Positions 14,493 to 22,007 of a stretch of DNA of 22,885 nucleotides are shown one piece after another. The stretch is from assembly GCA_013811855.1 (NCBI GenBank), contig JACCUL010000008.1, forward strand, positions 1-22,885, given 5' to 3'. How positions within the stretch are numbered: the first letter of the stretch is position 1; each line of letters starts with the position of its first letter. The translations under genes were made by a program, and so were the position numbers. The notes under the pieces are model-generated. The model made no database searches and was not told the origin of the DNA. It was given only the letters and a program-made list of their open reading frames with translations. Origin of the DNA: Acidimicrobiia bacterium (GTDB lineage: Bacteria > Actinomycetota > Acidimicrobiia > Acidimicrobiales > Ilumatobacteraceae).

Positions 14493-15331
14493 TAGTCGTC
14501 GCGCAGCGATCGCATGCCGATCAGCTCGACGTCCTGGGAGCGCCACCAGCGGAGGAACAGCTCGCTGCGGAGGAGGTCGTACTCGTCGGTGCGGATGTGG
14601 GCCGTCGCCGGCTCGATCACTTCCAGCTCGCCCGGCGCGTTGGGGTGCAGGGCGAGGAACGTCAGGCCCTGCGGCAGTCGCTCGAGCAGCCCGCGATAGG
14701 TGACGTGGGCGGGCGCGGCGCGATCCCATGGCGTCTCCAGCACCGCGTCGAAGATCGGCTGGCCGTCGTCACGAGCCATGGCGACGAACGGTTCGAAGGT
14801 GGCTTCGTCGACGCCGTCCAGATGGTTCTTGGGGGCGTAGCCGGCCACCGTGGCGGTCATCAGGATCGGCAGGCCGTAGTCGCGGCCGAGGCGGAGGTAC
14901 GTGGCGGCGAACTCCGGCGCCAGCACGACGCCCATGTGGGCGTCGAGGTGGGTGACGTCGATACCAGCCACCAAGGCCCGCTCGACCTGGGCCCGCAGCT
15001 CGATTTCGACGGCCGCAGGGTCGGCGTGTCGCCGCACGCTCGTGACGTCGCGCCAGAAGTAGCCGGCGTCGTCGGTCAACCCGGCCGAAACACGCGGACC
15101 GCTGATCGGCCCCCACCGGTACCCGTCCTTCTCCGCCGTCAGCGTCAGGTGCACGCCGAGGTCGAGAGCCGCGTCCGAGGCGGCCGCGGCGGCGATCTCC
15201 GGGAACCACGGGCACGGCACCATCACCGAGCCGCTCGTCACGGCTCCCGCGGCCGACAGCTCCACGAACGCCACGTTGGCCCCATGGCACATGCCGACGT
15301 CGTCCTGGTGCACCACCACGCGCTTTGTCAC
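14480..15331 (-). CDS. ChbG/YdjC-family carbohydrate deacetylase
   Basis: A 283-residue member of the YdjC/ChbG family, metal-dependent enzymes that remove N-acetyl groups from amino sugars such as diacetylchitobiose. Metal and catalytic residues are visible: D10-D11 in HQDDVGM, H61 in LGVHLTL, and H128 and H132 in THLDAHMG. ALHPNAPGE near the C-terminus also suits the family. It starts with GTG overlapping the TGA of the upstream Gfo/Idh gene (GTGA), so the two are translated together, suggesting sequential action on one compound. The substrate is unknown. A deacetylase beside cyclitol dehydrogenases suggests an N-acetylated amino-sugar or aminocyclitol; that is inference. Confidence 0.88.
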   Translation of the reverse strand: MTKRVVVHQDDVGMCHGANVAFVELSAAGAVTSGSVMVPCPWFPEIAAAAASDAALDLGVHLTLTAEKDGYRWGPISGPRVSAGLTDDAGYFWRDVTSVRRHADPAAVEIELRAQVERALVAGIDVTHLDAHMGVVLAPEFAATYLRLGRDYGLPILMTATVAGYAPKNHLDGVDEATFEPFVAMARDDGQPIFDAVLETPWDRAAPAHVTYRGLLERLPQGLTFLALHPNAPGELEVIEPATAHIRTDEYDLLRSELFLRWWRSQDVELIGMRSLRDDYRAA

Positions 15332-16332
15332 GTGGTGCTCCTCGCGGCGACCGCAACCGCCCGGCCGGTCCGTGCGGCCTCGATGACCGCCACGCCGATG
15401 CGGGTGGCTTCGGCGCTCGCCGTCGCACCGGGGACATCGGCGCCGTCGCCCCGAACGGCGGCGGCGAACGCTCGCGCCTGGCACACCACCCCGGCGGCCA
15501 TCACGTCGGCGACGGCCGCGGCGGCGACTTCGCGCACACCATCGGCGGTGGCGAGGCGGGTCCGGCCGATCGGGAGGGCGTCGACGAACAGGGCGCCGTG
15601 CGAGCCGAGCACCTCGGTGCGCACGTCGTCGCCGTAGCGAGCGTTGCGTGACAGGTCGACGGTGGCGACCCCACCGCCGTCGAGCTCGAGGACAGCGACC
15701 AGGTTGTCCACGTCGCCGGCGGCGCCGACGTCCTCATCGACGATCGGCAGCGACCACGCCGAGACCCTGGTGATCCGCCGCCCCGTCAGCCACATCGCCA
15801 AGTCGAACTCGTGCACACCGCAGTCGATGGCCAGGCCGCCGCTGACGGCCGGATCGCAGAAAGCGCCGGGCGGCGCCTCGGCATCCCATTGCGACAGGCG
15901 GATCATGAGCGGCGTCCCGATCGCGTTGGTGTCGATGCAGCCCTTGGCCGCCGACCACGGGGGTGAGAAACGTCGCCAGAACCCGACCTGCAGCACCAAC
16001 CCGAGTGCCGCCGCCTGCTCGCCGAGGCGTTCGGCTTCCTCGGCATCGAGCGCGAGCGGCTTCTCACACAGGACGTGGAGCCCGGCATCCAACGCCGCCG
16101 CCACGACCTGCGGGTGCGTCGGGGTCGGCGACGCGATCAGGCAGGCATCGAGACCCGCATGGGTGAGCGCGTCGGAGACGTTCGTGTAGCGCGCCGCCGC
16201 CGGCCGGATGTCGCCGGCAGCACGCAACGCCGAGGGAGCCGGTTCGGCGAGGGCCACGACATCGACCTCATCCACGGTTCCGAGCGCATTGAGGTGGGAG
16301 CGTCCCATCCGCCCGATGCCGATGATCGCCAT
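15328..16332 (-). CDS. Gfo/Idh/MocA oxidoreductase (second), inositol dehydrogenase-like
   Basis: A 334-residue NAD-dependent dehydrogenase of the IolG-like group. It has the Rossmann motif AIIGIGRMG at 2-10, K91 in CEKPLALD, and the catalytic D170 and H174 (DCGVHEFD). RFSPPWSAAKGC near 121-132 parallels the IolG substrate loop. The ATG at 16332 is chosen; GTG at 16347 would add five residues. It is coupled to the deacetylase gene downstream and divergent from iolG. Substrate could be an inositol isomer (scyllo, chiro) or an aminoinositol. Confidence 0.9.
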   Translation of the reverse strand: MAIIGIGRMGRSHLNALGTVDEVDVVALAEPAPSALRAAGDIRPAAARYTNVSDALTHAGLDACLIASPTPTHPQVVAAALDAGLHVLCEKPLALDAEEAERLGEQAAALGLVLQVGFWRRFSPPWSAAKGCIDTNAIGTPLMIRLSQWDAEAPPGAFCDPAVSGGLAIDCGVHEFDLAMWLTGRRITRVSAWSLPIVDEDVGAAGDVDNLVAVLELDGGGVATVDLSRNARYGDDVRTEVLGSHGALFVDALPIGRTRLATADGVREVAAAAVADVMAAGVVCQARAFAAAVRGDGADVPGATASAEATRIGVAVIEAARTGRAVAVAARSTT

Positions 16333-16535
16333 CCGTAGCGCTTCCACCTCATTGCTCGTTCGCCGACGCGCGGTCACCCGCGACGAGGCATGATCGGACG
16401 AGAGCGCGTCGAGTGAGCGAGACCAGCAACGCGGTGAGCCTAAGAGACCGAGTGCGGCGGAGCGCGACGGACGGGTCGACGTGCGATCCTTCGGAGGTGG
16501 TGTGCGCGAGTGGTCTGATCGTCGAGGGATCCGTC
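16333..16535. other. Divergent intergenic region between two dehydrogenase genes
   Basis: This 203-base spacer must hold the promoters of iolG (plus strand) and the Gfo/Idh-deacetylase pair (minus strand). I see no convincing -35/-10 pair; TAGGCT on the minus strand near 16440 is a weak -10 candidate. GAGGGA, six bases before the iolG GTG, is its ribosome binding site. The frame is open upstream of iolG for 41 codons, but those codons do not resemble the family. Confidence 0.5.
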
Positions 16536-17558
16536 GTGCGAGTGGGCGTGCTCGGCGCCGGGCGGATCGGGCGGATGCACGCCGAGTTGCTGGCCCGGCG
16601 GGTGCCCGGCGCGGCGCTCGCCATGGTGTACGACCCGATCGGCGAGTCATCGGAGTCGGTGGCGCGCTCCCTGGGCGTGCCGATGGCGCGATCGGCCGAG
16701 GAGCTGCTGTCGTCACCCTCCGTCGACGCCGTGGCCATCTGCACGAGCACCGACACCCACGTCGAGCTGCTCGTCGCCGCCGCCGGTTCGGGCAAGGCGA
16801 TCTTCTGCGAGAAGCCGATCTCCCTCGACCTGGCCGATGTCGACCGGGCGCTCGACGCCGCGGAACGGGCCGGTGCTCTCTTGCAGGTCGGGTTCAACCG
16901 GCGGTTCGACCCAGCGCACCGTTCGGTGCGCGACGCGGTGGCGAGCGGAGCGATCGGTGCCGTACACCTCGTGCGCATCTCCAGCCGCGATCCGGCACCG
17001 CCGCCGATCACCTACATCGCTCGTTCGGGCGGCATCTTCCTCGACATGACGATCCACGACTTCGACATGGCCCGCTTCGTCGCCGGCAGCGAGGTCGTCG
17101 AGGTCTTCGCCCGGGGAGCGGTGCGCATCGATCCGGCGATCGGCGAGGCCGGCGATCTCGACACCGCCGTCGTCACGCTGCGCCACGCCGACGGGTGCCT
17201 GACGCTGATCGACAACAGTCGCCAGGCCGCCTACGGGTACGACCAGCGGGTCGAGGCATTTGGATCCGCCGGAATGGCGTCGTCGCACAACCCGCTGACG
17301 CACACGGGGACTCTTTCCACCGCTGCTGGGACCATGACCCCCGGTCTGCCGCACTTCTACCTCGAGCGCTACGTCCCCAGCTATGTCTCACAGTGGGTGT
17401 CGTTCGTCGAATACGTTCGCACCGGCGGCCCGTCGCCGGTGTCGGGCGCCGACGCCCGGGCACCGCTCGTCATCGGCCTCGCCGCCTGGCAGTCCGCTCG
17501 CAACGGCCAGCCCGTCGCGATCGGACCGGCGTCGATGGATCGCACCGGGGGAGTGTGA
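16536..17558 (+). CDS. iolG: IolG, myo-inositol 2-dehydrogenase
   Basis: A 340-residue Gfo/Idh/MocA protein with strong IolG character. It would catalyse NAD-dependent oxidation of myo-inositol to 2-keto-myo-inositol, the first catabolic step. Landmarks are GVLGAGRIGRMHAE at 4-17, K93 in CEKPISLDL, QVGFNRRFDPAH at 117-128, and catalytic D170 and H174 in DMTIHDFD. DNSRQAAYGYDQRVEAFG is also characteristic of IolG proteins. The GTG at 16536 has GAGGGA six bases upstream and puts the Rossmann strand at residue 2; an earlier in-frame ATG (16413) would add 41 atypical residues. It is separated from the main inositol operon by about 3.8 kb and is on the opposite strand. It ends 18 bases before the convergent MFS gene. 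Confidence 0.92.
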   Translation: MRVGVLGAGRIGRMHAELLARRVPGAALAMVYDPIGESSESVARSLGVPMARSAEELLSSPSVDAVAICTSTDTHVELLVAAAGSGKAIFCEKPISLDLADVDRALDAAERAGALLQVGFNRRFDPAHRSVRDAVASGAIGAVHLVRISSRDPAPPPITYIARSGGIFLDMTIHDFDMARFVAGSEVVEVFARGAVRIDPAIGEAGDLDTAVVTLRHADGCLTLIDNSRQAAYGYDQRVEAFGSAGMASSHNPLTHTGTLSTAAGTMTPGLPHFYLERYVPSYVSQWVSFVEYVRTGGPSPVSGADARAPLVIGLAAWQSARNGQPVAIGPASMDRTGGV

Positions 17559-17576
17559 TGTGCAGGCTGAGCCGAC

Positions 17577-18773
17577 CTACAGGCGCGAACGGTCGTCGGC
17601 ACCGACCACAACACGCCCGAGGATCGGCCGCTCACGGGTCCGACCGGCGACGAGCACGAGCGCGGCGAGGAGCGGGACGGTGACCAGGAACGAGGCCCGC
17701 AACCCATGGCTCTGTCCGAGGAGTCCGAGCACGGCCGGTGCCGTGAGGATGGCGGTGCCGGAGGCGAAGGTGGCGAGCGACGTGGCTCGCCAGGGCGAGA
17801 TGTCGGGGAGGGCCATCAGGCCGGCGAGGAGGACGGGGTAGAACGAGGCGACCCCGAGGCCCGCAACGGCGAGGGCGGTGGTGGCCACGGTGGCGCTGTC
17901 GCTGGCAACGAGCATCAGGGTGCCGACGGCCGTGACGAGCGCCCCGACGGTGATCGGTGGCCAGCCGCGCCGGATCAGCCCCGGCGCGGCGACGCGTCCC
18001 ACTGCCAGGCCGATCGGGAAGGCGCTGGCCAAGGCGGCGGCCGCTCCGGCGCTGATGCCGGTCTCGCGGAGCCGCCCGACGCCCCAGACGACGAAGCAGA
18101 ACTCGACCGCCACGGCGAGCACGATGGCCACCCAGCGACGCTCGAAGCCGCCGCGGTCAGGACAGGCGTCCCGGACGTCGTCGAGCGGTGCCGGAACGAG
18201 CCCGTCAGCCCGGTCGGGTCGCGCGGAGCGGGCCAGCAGGACGAGGGGAACGACGAGAATGAGCAGGGCGGTCCGGCCGGTGACGCCGGTGAGGTCGACG
18301 GCGCCGAGCGCCGCCGGCGCCAGCACGCCGGTCGTGCTGGAAACAGCGGTGCCGCGGCTGTAGCGGGTCGTGGCGTCCGGGCCGGCGAGCAGGACCGGCG
18401 TGACGAGCACGAGCCCGGCGGCGCCGAGACCCGCCAGGAGGCCGCCGATGACCGCAGTGACGACGTTGGGCGCGACGGCGACCAGAGCCGCACCGACTGC
18501 GAGCAGGACGGCACCTGCCCGCAGTGTGGACTGTGGTCCTCGCCGCAGGAGACGGGTCCCGACGCCGCCGACGGCGACGAGCCCGATGCCGAACGCGGAG
18601 GCGAGCCAGCCGAGCCGGGCCTCGTCGACGTGGATGTCACGCGCCGCGAGCACGATGCTGCCACCGAGGGAGGCGACCGCGAATCCGACCACCCCCAAGG
18701 CGACGTAGGCCTGTGCCGCCTGGCGGGCCCGGTCGACGGCGAGCGGCGGAGGATGGGCTGGCGCCGTCACCAC
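17577..18773 (-). CDS. MFS transporter
   Basis: A protein of about 398 residues, with around twelve hydrophobic segments and a charged central loop (near RSARPDRADG), as in major facilitator transporters. The R-L-L-R-R segment after helix 2 corresponds to the conserved cytoplasmic MFS loop. It resembles small CynX/drug-type permeases more than inositol symporters of the sugar-porter family, whose motifs are absent. I chose the GTG at 18773 (a second GTG follows at once) because AGGA lies seven bases upstream. The stronger AGGAG further upstream serves an out-of-frame ATG. It is divergent from the ROK regulator, which probably controls it. The substrate is unknown; a sugar or cyclitol is the natural guess from the ROK partner. 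Confidence 0.85.
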   Translation of the reverse strand: MVTAPAHPPPLAVDRARQAAQAYVALGVVGFAVASLGGSIVLAARDIHVDEARLGWLASAFGIGLVAVGGVGTRLLRRGPQSTLRAGAVLLAVGAALVAVAPNVVTAVIGGLLAGLGAAGLVLVTPVLLAGPDATTRYSRGTAVSSTTGVLAPAALGAVDLTGVTGRTALLILVVPLVLLARSARPDRADGLVPAPLDDVRDACPDRGGFERRWVAIVLAVAVEFCFVVWGVGRLRETGISAGAAAALASAFPIGLAVGRVAAPGLIRRGWPPITVGALVTAVGTLMLVASDSATVATTALAVAGLGVASFYPVLLAGLMALPDISPWRATSLATFASGTAILTAPAVLGLLGQSHGLRASFLVTVPLLAALVLVAGRTRERPILGRVVVGADDRSRL

Positions 18774-18808
18774 GGCGACGTCCTGAGCGCATCCCACGAG
18801 CGATACAT
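18767..18808 (-). CDS. Possible 13-codon leader ORF before the MFS gene
   Basis: An ATG at 18808 with an ideal AGGAG seven bases upstream opens a 13-codon frame (MYRSWDALRTSPW). Its TGA overlaps the second GTG (GTGA) at the start of the MFS gene. It has a better ribosome site than the MFS gene itself. This would couple MFS translation to the leader. It may also be chance; no conservation can be tested here. Confidence 0.35.
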   Translation of the reverse strand: MYRSWDALRTSPW

Positions 18809-18815
18809 CACCGGT

Positions 18816-18853
18816 CTCCTTATTTTCTCGGCGATCGAGCATAATAGTCTCGA
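18816..18853. promoter_or_regulatory. Divergent MFS/ROK promoters with inverted-repeat operator candidate
   Basis: An AT-rich island in a GC-rich region. On the plus strand TAGTCT (18845-18850), or CATAAT (18840-18845), can serve as -10 for the ROK gene, giving a nearly leaderless mRNA. On the minus strand TATTAT (18846 to 18841) can serve the MFS gene. The inverted repeat TCGAG-N9-CTCGA (18835-18853) spans both -10 sites, a good place for autoregulation by the ROK protein. TTATTTT at 18820-18826 lies beside it. Confidence 0.5.
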
Positions 18854-18855
18854 GC

Positions 18856-20058
18856 ATGCCTTCGTCCACCGCGCCGAGCAGCGCCAGCTCCGACCGTCGA
18901 TGGCGGACCGCCGTCGCCTTCCTCGACGAGGTCCGACGGACACCCGGAGCGACGCGCGCCGCCGTCGCCCGGCGACTCGCGATCACCAGCGGCTCGGCCA
19001 CCGAGCTGACGGCACGGCTCCGCGAGCTCGACCTGATCGCCGAGACGGCCGCCGAGCCGCGTGGCCGCGGCCGGCCGACGAGCACCCTGCACCCCCACCC
19101 GGACGGGCCGGTCGTCGTCATCGTCGACCTCCGCCACGAAGATTGGCGATGCGCCGTCGCCGGCATCGATGCCTTCCCCGCCGTCGTGGCGAGCGGGAGG
19201 CACCGCACCCGCACGCCGCGACGCGTCCTGACCCCCATCGCCGACGCCGTCGAGGCGGCGACGACCGAGCACGCCGGCCGTGTCGTCGCCGTGTCGATTG
19301 CCGTCGCCGGCACCGTCGAGAACGGCCACCTGGTACAGGCCTCGACGCTGCAGTGGTCGCGCACCGACCTCACTGCGCTCGCCCGACCACCGGCGACGCC
19401 ACTCCTCATCGGCAACGACGCCACGCTGGCCGGCCTCGCCGAAGCCCGCACTGGTGCCGCGCGCGGCGCGGCGACGGCGTTGCACGTGACCGTGGAAGTC
19501 GGCGTCGGCGGCGCCCTGATCATCGACGGCCGACCCGCGGTCGGCGGGCGCGGCGCCGGCGGCGAATTCGGGCACCTCCCCTTCGGCGATCACCGCCTGC
19601 GGTGCCCATGCGGGGCGCGCGGCTGCTGGGACCTCGAGGTCGATGGTCGCGCCCTCGCCCGACACCGCGGCGACAAGCCGCCCGACGACCCCCGCAACTA
19701 CGCTCTGCGCGTCCTCGAACTGGCGCCGACCGACGCCGACGCGGCGCGGGCGACCGCCACGGTCGCAAGGAGCCTTGCCGGCGGCCTCGCCGGGCTCGTC
19801 AACGCCCTCGATCCCGACATCGTCACCATCGGCGGATTGGCGCCCGCCCTTCGGGCTACCGCGCCGAGGAGCTTTGCCGAGGCCTACCTCGCCGGGCTGA
19901 TGATGTTCCGCCGTTCGGCACCGCCCGCGGTGCTCGACGCCCACCACGGCGAGGCCGGCCCCCTCCACGGCGCCGCCATCGCCGCACTCGACGCGACCAT
20001 CACCGAACCCGGCCTGGCGGCGTGGGCCCGCACACGTACGATCCGCACCCGCGCGTGA
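18856..20058 (+). CDS. ROK-family transcriptional repressor
   Basis: A 400-residue regulator. Residues about 15-75 form a winged helix-turn-helix of the NagC/XylR type, ending in the basic RGRGRP wing (69-74). Residues 85-390 form the sugar-kinase-like ROK domain. The zinc-binding signature is present: H240 in GGEFGHLP and CPCGARGC (250-257). The phosphate motif region VTVEVGVGGALI is at 211-222. ROK repressors usually bind a sugar or sugar phosphate and release DNA. The ATG has no Shine-Dalgarno and is 5-10 bases from candidate -10 elements. It is divergent from the MFS gene, its likely target. It might also control the inositol genes, but no shared site was recognised. Confidence 0.9.
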   Translation: MPSSTAPSSASSDRRWRTAVAFLDEVRRTPGATRAAVARRLAITSGSATELTARLRELDLIAETAAEPRGRGRPTSTLHPHPDGPVVVIVDLRHEDWRCAVAGIDAFPAVVASGRHRTRTPRRVLTPIADAVEAATTEHAGRVVAVSIAVAGTVENGHLVQASTLQWSRTDLTALARPPATPLLIGNDATLAGLAEARTGAARGAATALHVTVEVGVGGALIIDGRPAVGGRGAGGEFGHLPFGDHRLRCPCGARGCWDLEVDGRALARHRGDKPPDDPRNYALRVLELAPTDADAARATATVARSLAGGLAGLVNALDPDIVTIGGLAPALRATAPRSFAEAYLAGLMMFRRSAPPAVLDAHHGEAGPLHGAAIAALDATITEPGLAAWARTRTIRTRA

Positions 20059-20189
20059 CGGAATCCGTCCTCGGTAACTCGCGGATGCAGTCGATCTCCC
20101 TGCTGTCGGGGTGGCAACGGCGCCCTCCAACCGCCGAGATGGGACACCGTCGAGGCTCGCGAGCGCTCTACGCTCAGATCTTCAACGGG

Positions 20190-20217
20190 CGTCCGCACCG
20201 ATGGACGGGGTTTTCTT
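20190..20217 (+). terminator. Weak intrinsic terminator downstream of the ROK gene
   Basis: CGTCC (20190-20194) pairs with GGACG (20203-20207) across an eight-base loop, followed by GGG and TTTTCTT. The stem has only five pairs, but this is the clearest T-tract in the window. The rest of 20059-20233 holds no recognisable gene. Confidence 0.35.
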
Positions 20218-20233
20218 CCGCTAGTTGGCCGGT

Positions 20234-20257
20234 CTCGCCCCTCGCCCCTCGCCCCTC
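20234..20257. repeat. 7-bp tandem repeat CTCGCCC, about 3.4 copies
   Basis: Three perfect CTCGCCC units plus CTC lie immediately before the point where TetR-like sequence begins. The placement suggests a slippage or recombination scar. Confidence 0.8.
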
Positions 20258-20260
20258 TGG

Positions 20261-20456
20261 TGCTTCATGGTGAACACGATGATCGAGGTCGCTGACGCCA
20301 TCCCCGAGATCGGCGAGCGAACATCGCAGTATCGGCGCCGCATCGAGATCGCACTCGCCGCCGCCCTCACTCGAGCCGCACGCGCCGGCGAGATACACCA
20401 CGGCACCATCGCTGATCGCGCCCGGCTGATCCAGGCCGCGCTGTTCGGAATCCTCG
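20261..20456 (+). pseudogene. TetR-family regulator, internal fragment
   Basis: About 65 codons resemble the C-terminal ligand-binding half of a TetR repressor. They run from CFMVNTMIEVAD through a helix with ERTSQYRRRIEIALAAAL and on to RARLIQAALFGILAV. The DNA-binding N-terminal domain is absent; the upstream sequence is a short tandem repeat. After about 20456 the frame enters sequence belonging to the opposite-strand thioredoxin-like gene and stops at 20503. With no HTH it cannot act as a regulator, so I treat it as a remnant. Assignment rests on overall helix pattern, so the family call is moderately sure. Confidence 0.6.
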
Positions 20457-21014
20457 CCGTACGACGCCCAGATCGATCCATCACTGTCATCCAGGTGGGG
20501 TGAACGCGCCGACGTCGGTGTCCGTGACGAACTTGCGCATCTCGTCGTTCGCTCCGAGGCCGGCGACACCGACGAAGTTGACCTGCCCGGCGTAGCGGGC
20601 GGCGACGGCGGCGACGTCGGGGGCTTCGCCGCGGCAGATGACGCACCACGGCGCCCAGAACCACGCGACGGTTGGACGCCCGGCAAGGGCGGACGCGTCA
20701 TACGGGTCACCGTCCACCGTCGTCGCGCCGATAAGTGCCGCCGGGACGACCGACTCCGTGCGCGCCCCGCTCGAAGGTGTCGCCTCCGAAGGAGGTGACG
20801 TTGCAGGCTGCGTCTCGGTCGTCGACGTCTGGTCCGACGACGCGGTCGGTGCCGACGACGTGATCACCACCGGCGACGTGGTCACCGCCGGTTCGCGTGA
20901 TGCGGCCGTTGTGGGCGCCGGCGTCGATGCCTCTCGTGCGTCACCTCCTCCGCACGCCACGAGCAGGACGGCAGCGACGCGACGAGGGCTCCGCCTCGTG
21001 CAGGCGCGTTTGAT
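20457..21014 (-). pseudogene. Thioredoxin/TlpA-like lipoprotein, degenerate
   Basis: The recognisable parts are a lipobox (LLVAC, followed by GGG), a long Ser/Thr/Pro linker and a TlpA-like thioredoxin domain with the active site WAPWCVIC. Three lesions are visible. The signal peptide (from about 21014) has no in-frame ATG or GTG before the lipobox. A run of four G at 20497-20500 shifts the frame, since removing one base restores THLDDSDGSIWASYG, the expected continuation, whereas the present frame stops at 20487. The last third of the domain, including the cis-proline region, is replaced by TetR-fragment sequence. Such proteins normally reduce or form disulfides outside the membrane; this copy is unlikely to be functional. 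Confidence 0.72.
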
Positions 21015-21090
21015 GAGGAGCGCATCGGTTCGGGAACCCGCACCGACACCGCCAGCATTCCCGAGTCGTCGTCTGATGCGTTTCGCGCGT

Positions 21091-21948
21091 TCAGGAGGCG
21101 AGAATCCGGATCTCGACCGCGCCGACGTTGCCGCCGGTCGACGTGTCGACGTCGAAGCGGAACGTGCGCCCGGTCGTCTCGATGGCCGCGAAGTTCGGCT
21201 CTGCCGGTGTACCAGCGGGGAACGGCCCGAGGGTCGCTCCGTCGTCGACGGTTACGGTGAACGTCTCAGTGACGGCGGTGCCGTCGAGCATCGACCGGGT
21301 GATGAACTCGACGCCGGCGATCTCGCGTGATGTGCCGAGGTCGATCGTGACGAAGGCGTCATCACCGTCGCCAGCACTCGACCACTCACTAGTCCCGGAG
21401 TCGTCGATCGCGTTGGTCGCGGCGAAGCTGTCGTTGAACTCAGAGCTCACGTCGGCCACGGTCGCGTCGAGGGCGAGGTTGGGCCCACGATCCGCCCCGG
21501 CGGCCGCCTCGCCGCTGGGGGCTGGCTCAGGGATCGTGAACGTGGCGGTCTCGGACCGGTAGAGCGCGCCGTCGGCCGTGGAGCCCTGCACCTGGAAGTA
21601 GTAGGTGCGGCCCGGGATCGCGCCGGGCAGGAAGACGTCGTGGTCGACGATGCCGGTGCCGTTCATGGCAAGGCTGTTGTTGAAGTTGCCGAACGCATCG
21701 GTCTCTCCCCACACGATGGCGCAGATCATCGGTTCGGTGGTCGAGACCCGGAAGATGCCCCGCTCGAGGTTGGTGGGATCGGCCTCGAACACGAAGTCGT
21801 CGGCTTGAACCTCCGAGAACGGACGCACTGCTGTGCTCGAGATCGACGACGAGTCACCACCACCGTCGCTGCATGCCGCAGCGGCGACCACGAGCGCAGC
21901 GAGGAGCACAGCCGAACGCCGACGAACGGGACTCGATGCTGGCGGCAT
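21091..21948 (-). CDS. Lipoprotein with F5/8 type C (discoidin-like) domain
   Basis: A 285-residue exported protein. A signal peptide with arginines (9-11), a long Ala/Leu/Val core and an AAAC lipobox gives lipidated C26. Residues about 40-140 look like a fibronectin-III-like beta domain (ERGIFRVSTTEPMICAIVWG, then GRTYYFQVQG). Residues about 155-284 form a discoidin/F5-8C fold: NLALDATVADVSSEF, NAIDDSGTSEWSS, VTIDLGTSREIAGVEF and a C-terminal VGAVEIRI strand. Such domains bind carbohydrate or surface ligands outside the cell. No catalytic domain is attached. The start at 21948 lacks a clear ribosome site. Confidence 0.8.
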   Translation of the reverse strand: MPPASSPVRRRSAVLLAALVVAAAACSDGGGDSSSISSTAVRPFSEVQADDFVFEADPTNLERGIFRVSTTEPMICAIVWGETDAFGNFNNSLAMNGTGIVDHDVFLPGAIPGRTYYFQVQGSTADGALYRSETATFTIPEPAPSGEAAAGADRGPNLALDATVADVSSEFNDSFAATNAIDDSGTSEWSSAGDGDDAFVTIDLGTSREIAGVEFITRSMLDGTAVTETFTVTVDDGATLGPFPAGTPAEPNFAAIETTGRTFRFDVDTSTGGNVGAVEIRILAS

Positions 21949-22007
21949 GGATACAGCATGCTCGGTCGGTCCGTGCACGCCCGATCGTGTATGCCGATGG
22001 CGACGCC

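Noticed and set aside
16413..16535. 41-residue N-terminal extension of iolG from an upstream ATG
   Set aside because: The residues are unlike a Rossmann N-terminus. The GTG at 16536 has a good ribosome site and standard family length.
20059..20233. Possible gene or attachment site after the ROK gene
   Set aside because: No tRNA-like fold, direct repeat pair or recognisable protein could be supported; only a weak terminator was kept.
17706..20273. 855-codon plus-strand open frame across the MFS and ROK genes
   Set aside because: It crosses two genes with clear families on their own frames and contains only compositionally biased sequence.
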